Of a stretch of 63,071 nucleotides of DNA, positions 58,732-63,071 are shown piece by piece. Each line of letters starts with the position of its first letter. Positions within the stretch are counted from its first letter, which is position 1. Position numbers and translations under genes: made by a program. Under the pieces are notes generated by a model, which was not told where the DNA came from, searched no databases, and worked only from the letters and a program-made list of their open reading frames with translations. The stretch comes from Neorhizobium sp. SHOUNA12A (GTDB taxonomy: Bacteria > Pseudomonadota > Alphaproteobacteria > Rhizobiales > Rhizobiaceae). The stretch lies in the NCBI RefSeq assembly GCF_023006505.1, contig NZ_JALBGV010000031.1, positions 1-63,071 on the forward strand, in the 5' to 3' direction.

Positions 58732-60427
58732 GTTTGAGACTGTTGCACAGCGTGTGGCACTGGCGCTTCGCCGCCACGGCGTCGATGTCATTTTCGGCCA
58801 GAGCCTGCCTTCGGCGGTGATCCTTGCCGCGGAAGCGCTTGGCATCCGCCAGATTTCCTACCGCCAGGAAAACATGGGCGGTGCCATGGCCGACGGTTAC
58901 GCCCGTATGTCCGGACGTGTGGCCGTCGTCGCCGCGCAGAACGGACCGGCCGCGACCTTGCTGGTACCGCCGCTTGCCGAAGCGCTAAAGGCTAGCATTC
59001 CAATCGTGGCCCTTGTTCAGGAAGTGGAGCGGGACCAGGCAGACCGCAACGCTTTCCAGGAGCTCGACCATATCGCTCTTTTCCAGTCGTGCTCGAAATT
59101 CGTCCGGCGTGTCGTGACCGCGGACCGCATCGACGACTATATCGACATGGCCTTCACGGCGGCAGCGTCAGGTCGTCCAGGGCCCGCGGCGTTGCTCCTC
59201 CCGGCCGACCTGTTGCGGCAGGCGGCGGCAGTGCCACTGGTTCGACGAAGCGCAAATCTCGGATTTTGGCCGCTGGACAACGTTCGACCGTCGGATGATG
59301 AGATCATCGACCTCGCCCAACGAATTGCCAGGGCAGAAGCCCCTGTGGTCATCGCGGGCGGGGGTGTCCATGCGGCCGATGGACCGCATGCCCTGGCGCA
59401 CCTGCAGGACCTCGCGTCGTTGCCCGTCTTCACAACCAATATGGGGAAGGGCGCGGTGGACGAGTTCCATCCGCTTTCTGCGGGGCCGATGACGCTAATG
59501 GGCCCCTTGTCGCTGGGTGCACGGACACGTCAGCTTCTCGATGAGGCGGACCTCATCGTCATGGTCGCGACCCGCAGCAACCAGAATGGTACCGACAGCT
59601 GGCGCTTGATCCCGCCGACGGCGACAATCGTTCACATCGACATTGATCCGGTCGAGATCGGCCGGAACTACGAGGCCATTCGACTGGTCGGCAGTGCGTC
59701 CGAAACACTGAAGTCGCTTTGCATTGCGTTGAAGAATGTCGATCTCTCGACCCGTAGAAAAAAGAGGCGCGGATTGGAAGCCGCCATCGCAGATGCCTGG
59801 TCGGCTTTTGCGCGGGATCGTCTCTCGCTGATGGAGCAGAACGGGCGACCGCTCCGGCCTGAAGCGGTGATGAAGGAATTGCAAGAACGAATGACCGCGC
59901 AGACAATCGTGGTCGCAGACGCGAGCTATTCATCAATGTGGATCGTCGGGCAATTGCGATCGCTTCGAGCCGGCATGCGCTTCCTCGCGCCGCGTGGCCT
60001 TGCCGGCCTCGGCTGGGGTCTCCCACTCGCACTGGGCGCAAAAGCTGCAAGGCCTGGGCAACACGTTATCGCGGTCGTCGGCGATGGTGGGTTCGCCCAC
60101 AGTTGGGCCGAGCTCGAGACACTCGTGCGCTCAAGGTTGCCGGTCACCATCCTTCTTCTGAACAACGGGATACTTGGCTTTCAGAAGCACGCCGAAACCG
60201 TGAAATTCGGCGAATATACCAGCGCCATCCACTTTCACGACGTTGACCACGTCAAGATTGCCGAGGCATGCGGTTGCCCGGCTGTGCGGTCACACTCGAT
60301 AGCGGATGTGTCCGCAGCGCTGGACAGGGCGTTCGAGACGGATGGCCCCCTGCTGGTCGAAATCATGACAGACCCAGATGCTTTCCCGGCTCTGTCGCTG
60401 TTTGCCGGACTTGAGGTGGCCGCGTGA
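58721..60427 (+). CDS. ThDP-dependent enzyme (acetolactate synthase-like fold)
   Basis: A 568-residue ThDP enzyme. The activating Glu is in ISYRQENMGGAMADGYAR, and the cofactor motif runs from VVGDGGFAHS to LLLNNGILGF. Its tail extends past the usual catalytic domain with ALSLFAGLEVAA. It probably cleaves a C-C bond next to the carbonyl created by the aminotransferase (decarboxylase, lyase or acyloin synthase). It is distinct from the enzyme at 22623: RQEN in place of RHEQG at the Glu motif. It overlaps both neighbours, so it is translationally coupled. Confidence 0.87.
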   Translation: MTTEFETVAQRVALALRRHGVDVIFGQSLPSAVILAAEALGIRQISYRQENMGGAMADGYARMSGRVAVVAAQNGPAATLLVPPLAEALKASIPIVALVQEVERDQADRNAFQELDHIALFQSCSKFVRRVVTADRIDDYIDMAFTAAASGRPGPAALLLPADLLRQAAAVPLVRRSANLGFWPLDNVRPSDDEIIDLAQRIARAEAPVVIAGGGVHAADGPHALAHLQDLASLPVFTTNMGKGAVDEFHPLSAGPMTLMGPLSLGARTRQLLDEADLIVMVATRSNQNGTDSWRLIPPTATIVHIDIDPVEIGRNYEAIRLVGSASETLKSLCIALKNVDLSTRRKKRRGLEAAIADAWSAFARDRLSLMEQNGRPLRPEAVMKELQERMTAQTIVVADASYSSMWIVGQLRSLRAGMRFLAPRGLAGLGWGLPLALGAKAARPGQHVIAVVGDGGFAHSWAELETLVRSRLPVTILLLNNGILGFQKHAETVKFGEYTSAIHFHDVDHVKIAEACGCPAVRSHSIADVSAALDRAFETDGPLLVEIMTDPDAFPALSLFAGLEVAA

Positions 60428-61200
60428 TGCCGACTTCTGTCTCGCCAATTGCCATTGTCACCGGCGGAACATCAGGCATCGGGCTCGCCTGCGCCCGGAG
60501 GCTGTTGTCGTCAGGCCATCGGGTGGCCGTCTTCAGCCAGCAGAGCTATCGCGTGGACGAGGCAAAAGCCCTGCTCACGAGCTATTCCGACGGGGACAAT
60601 GTCATCGCCGAAACGGTCGACATACGGAACGTCGGGGCGATCGCCCGCTTCGTTCGAATGGTCATAGACCGCTGGGGCGCCCCGTCGGTACTGATCTGCA
60701 GCGCAGGATACTCTCCAAAGCGAAACGGCGCTCCGGCGCGGTTCGATGCGATTGCCCTCGACGAATGGAACGACGTCCTGTCCGTCAATTTGACAGGACC
60801 CATGGTTTGCTGCCAGACGGTCGTTCCGGCCATGGCATCACAGGGTTTTGGCCGCATCGTCTTCATCGGGTCGGTCGCTGCCCGCACCATGCCGCGCATC
60901 GCCGGCGCGAGTTATGTCGCCTCGAAAGCAGGCCTTGCTGGGCTGGCGCGCTCGCTCGTCAACGAATATGCAGGTCGCGGCGTGACAGTGAATACGATCG
61001 CCCCCGGCCGAATTCTGACAGAGATGACCATGCCGAGCGACTCACCTGCAAATCGGGCAGCGCTTGCCCGGATCCCTGCGGGCCGGCTCGGCCAACCTGA
61101 CGATGTCGCGGCAGCCGTCGAATTCCTGACATCTGCGTCGGCGGGCTTCATCAACGGTGCGATCCTGGACGTGAACGGCGGCGAGTTTCTACCGGCGTGA
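60427..61200 (+). CDS. SDR family oxidoreductase, last gene of the catabolic operon
   Basis: A 257-residue classical SDR with IVTGGTSGIGLACARRL, LICSAGYSPKR in place of NNAG, VFIGSVAAR (catalytic Ser), YVASKAGLAGLARS and the C-terminal NGAILDVNGGEFLPA. ATG 60427 overlaps the ThDP stop as TGATG; GTG 60424 is also possible. It would reduce or oxidise the carbonyl product of the ThDP enzyme. A probable terminator follows. Confidence 0.9.
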   Translation: MPTSVSPIAIVTGGTSGIGLACARRLLSSGHRVAVFSQQSYRVDEAKALLTSYSDGDNVIAETVDIRNVGAIARFVRMVIDRWGAPSVLICSAGYSPKRNGAPARFDAIALDEWNDVLSVNLTGPMVCCQTVVPAMASQGFGRIVFIGSVAARTMPRIAGASYVASKAGLAGLARSLVNEYAGRGVTVNTIAPGRILTEMTMPSDSPANRAALARIPAGRLGQPDDVAAAVEFLTSASAGFINGAILDVNGGEFLPA

Positions 61201-61240
61201 TGACCACTACGGCATCCTCCAAGGCATCGTGGTCAGCTTT
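61201..61240 (+). terminator. Probable terminator after the catabolic operon
   Basis: TGACCAC at 61201-61207 pairs with GTGGTCA at 61229-61235, followed by GCTTTT. The loop is long (21 bases) and the T run short, so this is moderate evidence. The remaining bases to 61495 hold nothing recognised. Confidence 0.4.
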
Positions 61241-61495
61241 TCGCGAATATGGAATGGAATTTGTGCGGCCGACACCGCCATGTGACGCGCATTTCTCAGT
61301 TCTTCGATTGCCAGAACGACACTCAACCGTGCCACCTGCCCAGCAGTTCGGAATAATCAAATGACCACCAACGCATTCCATTGACAATACGCTGGATGCA
61401 TTGGTCCAACGCTGCGTTCCTCCCATCGGAGCAGTGGCCTCCGGTTGCTCGCGCGACTCGAAATGGCAAGGATTGTTAGTCACGTGACCGAAGGA

Positions 61496-62203
61496 TCACA
61501 GCAAATCCTCAAGCGGTACCCGAGCTTGCTGCGCTCGCAAATTTAGCTCTTTGATAAGATCCTGAAGTCCCCTGATCTTTCTCCGGATTTGGTCTTCGAG
61601 GATCGCGATTGCCGCTGTCCGATTGCCAGCAATCATCGCGTCCTCGAACATACTCATCTGGTTCACGAGGGAGAAGAAGGGCGGAGCCGACATCAAACCG
61701 AATTGGCGAATATGTGTCGTGCGGTCGCTGAACTGTCGCATATTTCGGATTAGGCGAACATTTCCAGAAAGGATGGCGATCCGATCGTACAAGTTTTCGA
61801 CGTAGGACGCAGCCAAGGCCGCCTCCGCCTCATCCAACCCACGCACGTCTGTCGCGAAATCCGGCCGAAGATCCGAAACGCTCTGGAACGGCGCGGAAGG
61901 ATCTCTTTCGATCGCAAGCCTCGCCATGGTCAGCGCCATTTCGTAGTCGCCGGCCACCTCCTCCAGGTCAAGTGCCTTCGCGACATATCCGCGTCCTCTC
62001 GTAAATCCAATAATATCTTCGTCCGCTAGCCGGATTAAAGCTTCACGAACAGGCGTGGGGCTAACTCGCATTTTTGCCGCCAATACGCGGATGTTTAAAA
62101 AAGCTCCGGGGCGATGTCGATGACGATAAAGAGCAGCCTTGATTCGGTGATAAGCTTCCGCCGCTTTGTCCGGCGCTGTCGGATAGAGATCGCTGTCCTG
62201 CAT
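61496..62203 (-). CDS. GntR family (FCD-like) transcriptional regulator
   Basis: A 235-residue regulator. The winged helix is clear (AAEAYHRIKAALYRHRHRPG, VLAAKMRVSPTPVREALIRL, DEDIIGFTRGRGYV), followed by a helical ligand domain with VENLYDRIAILSGN. ATG 62203 gives a normal N-terminus; the open frame further upstream (to 62296) is unlike the family. It is transcribed toward the SDR operon end. It may control genes beyond the right edge. A near-palindrome at 62318-62335 could be its operator. Confidence 0.87.
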   Translation of the reverse strand: MQDSDLYPTAPDKAAEAYHRIKAALYRHRHRPGAFLNIRVLAAKMRVSPTPVREALIRLADEDIIGFTRGRGYVAKALDLEEVAGDYEMALTMARLAIERDPSAPFQSVSDLRPDFATDVRGLDEAEAALAASYVENLYDRIAILSGNVRLIRNMRQFSDRTTHIRQFGLMSAPPFFSLVNQMSMFEDAMIAGNRTAAIAILEDQIRRKIRGLQDLIKELNLRAQQARVPLEDLL

Positions 62204-62961
62204 AAAATTGAAATGCCTGTTTATCTGGATTGCGCAGCCGGAGTGCCCTCCACTACACGCACGGAAAAGTAGTCCTACTACAAATCGCTTCGTCAATTAT
62301 CTAATTTCGTGCCGATTTCTTCGATATATCGGAGATATTGATATATGCCTCTCTTGCAACCAACGATTTTGCTCTGGTAGTGTTCTTGAATAAGAAGTAA
62401 TAGCTGAAGTTTTTGAGGGGGGTTTTGCTAACCATCTGGCGTCTATTGCGAAATCTCCGGCTTCGAGCAGAAAATGCTATGCCATTGGTCGAATGGGGGG
62501 GGCGTCGAACGCATGGCGCGATTGCTCTATCCGATCGCTGCAACCGTCACCACAAGTACAGATTGCGCCTAGCTCAACTTAACGTGATCTACAGTCATAT
62601 TTTTAGATATTCTACCGTGAGCTGTAATTCATGCAGGTGAGGCGCCGCCAAAATCTGACGGGTCTTAGAAGTTGGTCTGCAGCCGTGAAATAGGCAGCTT
62701 AGTGCTTGATCTTCCAATATCGAGCTTACGACGTCCAGGGGTTTGCTGCAGACATTCATGGCTTAGCAGTCGATCGGACTACTGAGAGAGTTAAGCTCTT
62801 GCCCCGGACGTCAGACCATAAAAGGCCGCGCCTAGACCTACTGGACCGGCCAGACCCAAAATGGGCGGTTACGGAAATCGACAAACCTGGTCACTACCTG
62901 CGTTCGTTGCATCACGCTCTCGACTGCATCCGCGCGCGCTGGCTACATTTCGAGATACTGC
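62204..62961. other. AT-richer region without a convincing gene
   Basis: About 750 bases between the GntR gene and the right-edge ORF. It contains the near-palindrome at 62318-62335. Short open frames (for example 62413-62640 and a TTG-initiated 87-codon frame 62706-62969) show no recognisable motif. The base composition is visibly less GC-rich than the rest of the window. It may be a promoter region plus decayed or foreign DNA. Confidence 0.5.
62318..62335. promoter_or_regulatory. Near-perfect palindrome TCTTCGATATATCGGAGA
   Basis: Eight of nine base pairs match; the core CGATATATCG is a perfect palindrome. It lies about 115 bases upstream of the GntR start on the minus strand. The same CGATATATCG core occurs at 44691-44700 ahead of the oxoamine synthase operon. 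Confidence 0.4.
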
Positions 62962-63071
62962 ATGGATGATGAAACCGATGACTTCTGGGCGCTCTTGGCC
63001 CAACATGCCCAAGTCGTAGCAAAGATAGACAATTTGCAAGCCAAGTCGCATCCCACGATCGAAGACAAGCA
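62962..63071 (+). CDS. Start of an unidentified ORF running off the window
   Basis: ATG 62962 opens 36 codons (MDDETDDFWALLAQHAQVVA, then KIDNLQAKSHP) that stay open to the edge. The acidic, helical N-terminus looks protein-like, but the ribosome site is not evident and no family is recognised. It overlaps the stop of a weak upstream frame by 8 bases. Confidence 0.35.
   Translation, partial: MDDETDDFWALLAQHAQVVAKIDNLQAKSHPTIEDK

Noticed and set aside
62706..62969. 87-codon TTG-initiated frame overlapping the right-edge ORF
   Set aside because: No motif or ribosome site; only the 8-base overlap with the next ATG hints at coupling.
1..63071. CRISPR arrays, tRNA or rRNA genes, phage genes
   Set aside because: No regular spacer-repeat pattern, cloverleaf, rRNA signature or phage structural motif was seen on reading the window.

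Overview
The window is GC-rich, gene-dense DNA with the style of a Rhizobiaceae alphaproteobacterium (Rhizobium, Agrobacterium or Ensifer-like). This rests on a canonical EcfG-type general-stress promoter (GGAAC-N16-CGTT), a DUF1236-like protein, CgeB-like glycosyltransferases, an ISNCY-type insertion sequence and many solute-uptake plus catabolism cassettes. No rRNA, tRNA or core housekeeping gene was seen. That fits an accessory replicon or chromosomal island, but the replicon type is an inference.

Layout. (1) 1-4365: end of a fused double-ATPase peptide-type ABC protein, a TetR regulator, an internally deleted formylglycine-generating-enzyme homologue and a Cys-type sulfatase, as one overlapping operon. 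(2) 4623-11126: a divergent cassette with a polar-amino-acid ABC transporter, a GntR regulator, a KstD-like flavoprotein and an SDR. The repeated palindrome ATCA-N4-TGAT is its likely operator. (3) 11247-24862: a homoprotocatechuate meta-cleavage cluster (hpaR, F, E, D, a succinate-semialdehyde dehydrogenase, G, H, I). It is flanked by an aldehyde dehydrogenase, an aromatic aminotransferase, a ThDP-dependent 2-oxoacid decarboxylase and a decayed glutamate dehydrogenase gene. No 3-hydroxylase is present. (4) 24916-29235: a type II NADH dehydrogenase, an ISNCY-type element carrying an unrecognised passenger gene, and an ISNCY remnant. (5) 29313-38735: an eight-gene translationally coupled operon of sugar-nucleotide enzymes, four glycosyltransferases, a methyltransferase and a glycoside hydrolase-epimerase fusion. 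Divergent to it lie a DUF1003 protein, a medium-chain dehydrogenase and a Gfo/Idh/MocA oxidoreductase. (6) 41642-44618: a stress-type operon (SDR, Zn-alcohol dehydrogenase, CBS protein, PEBP). (7) 44773-47895: an alpha-oxoamine synthase, a class III aminotransferase and a GNAT acetyltransferase, which look biosynthetic. (8) 48083-50767: a nucleotidyltransferase with a broken HEPN partner, a run of hairpins and several small envelope or stress proteins. (9) 50816-61200: an M81 peptidase, a PotABCD-type transporter, a GntR regulator with perfect palindromic operators, and a class III aminotransferase, ThDP enzyme and SDR, forming an unassigned catabolic pathway. (10) 61496-63071: another GntR regulator and an AT-richer region with no clear gene.

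The most interesting items are: the hpa cluster arranged as an aromatic amino acid route without a hydroxylase (possibly DOPA-like substrates); the GH-epimerase fusion in the glycosylation operon; the oxoamine synthase cluster with a duplicated promoter-like element; the M81/Pot/aminotransferase/ThDP pathway with three operator copies; and several genes caught decaying (FGE, glutamate dehydrogenase, HEPN).
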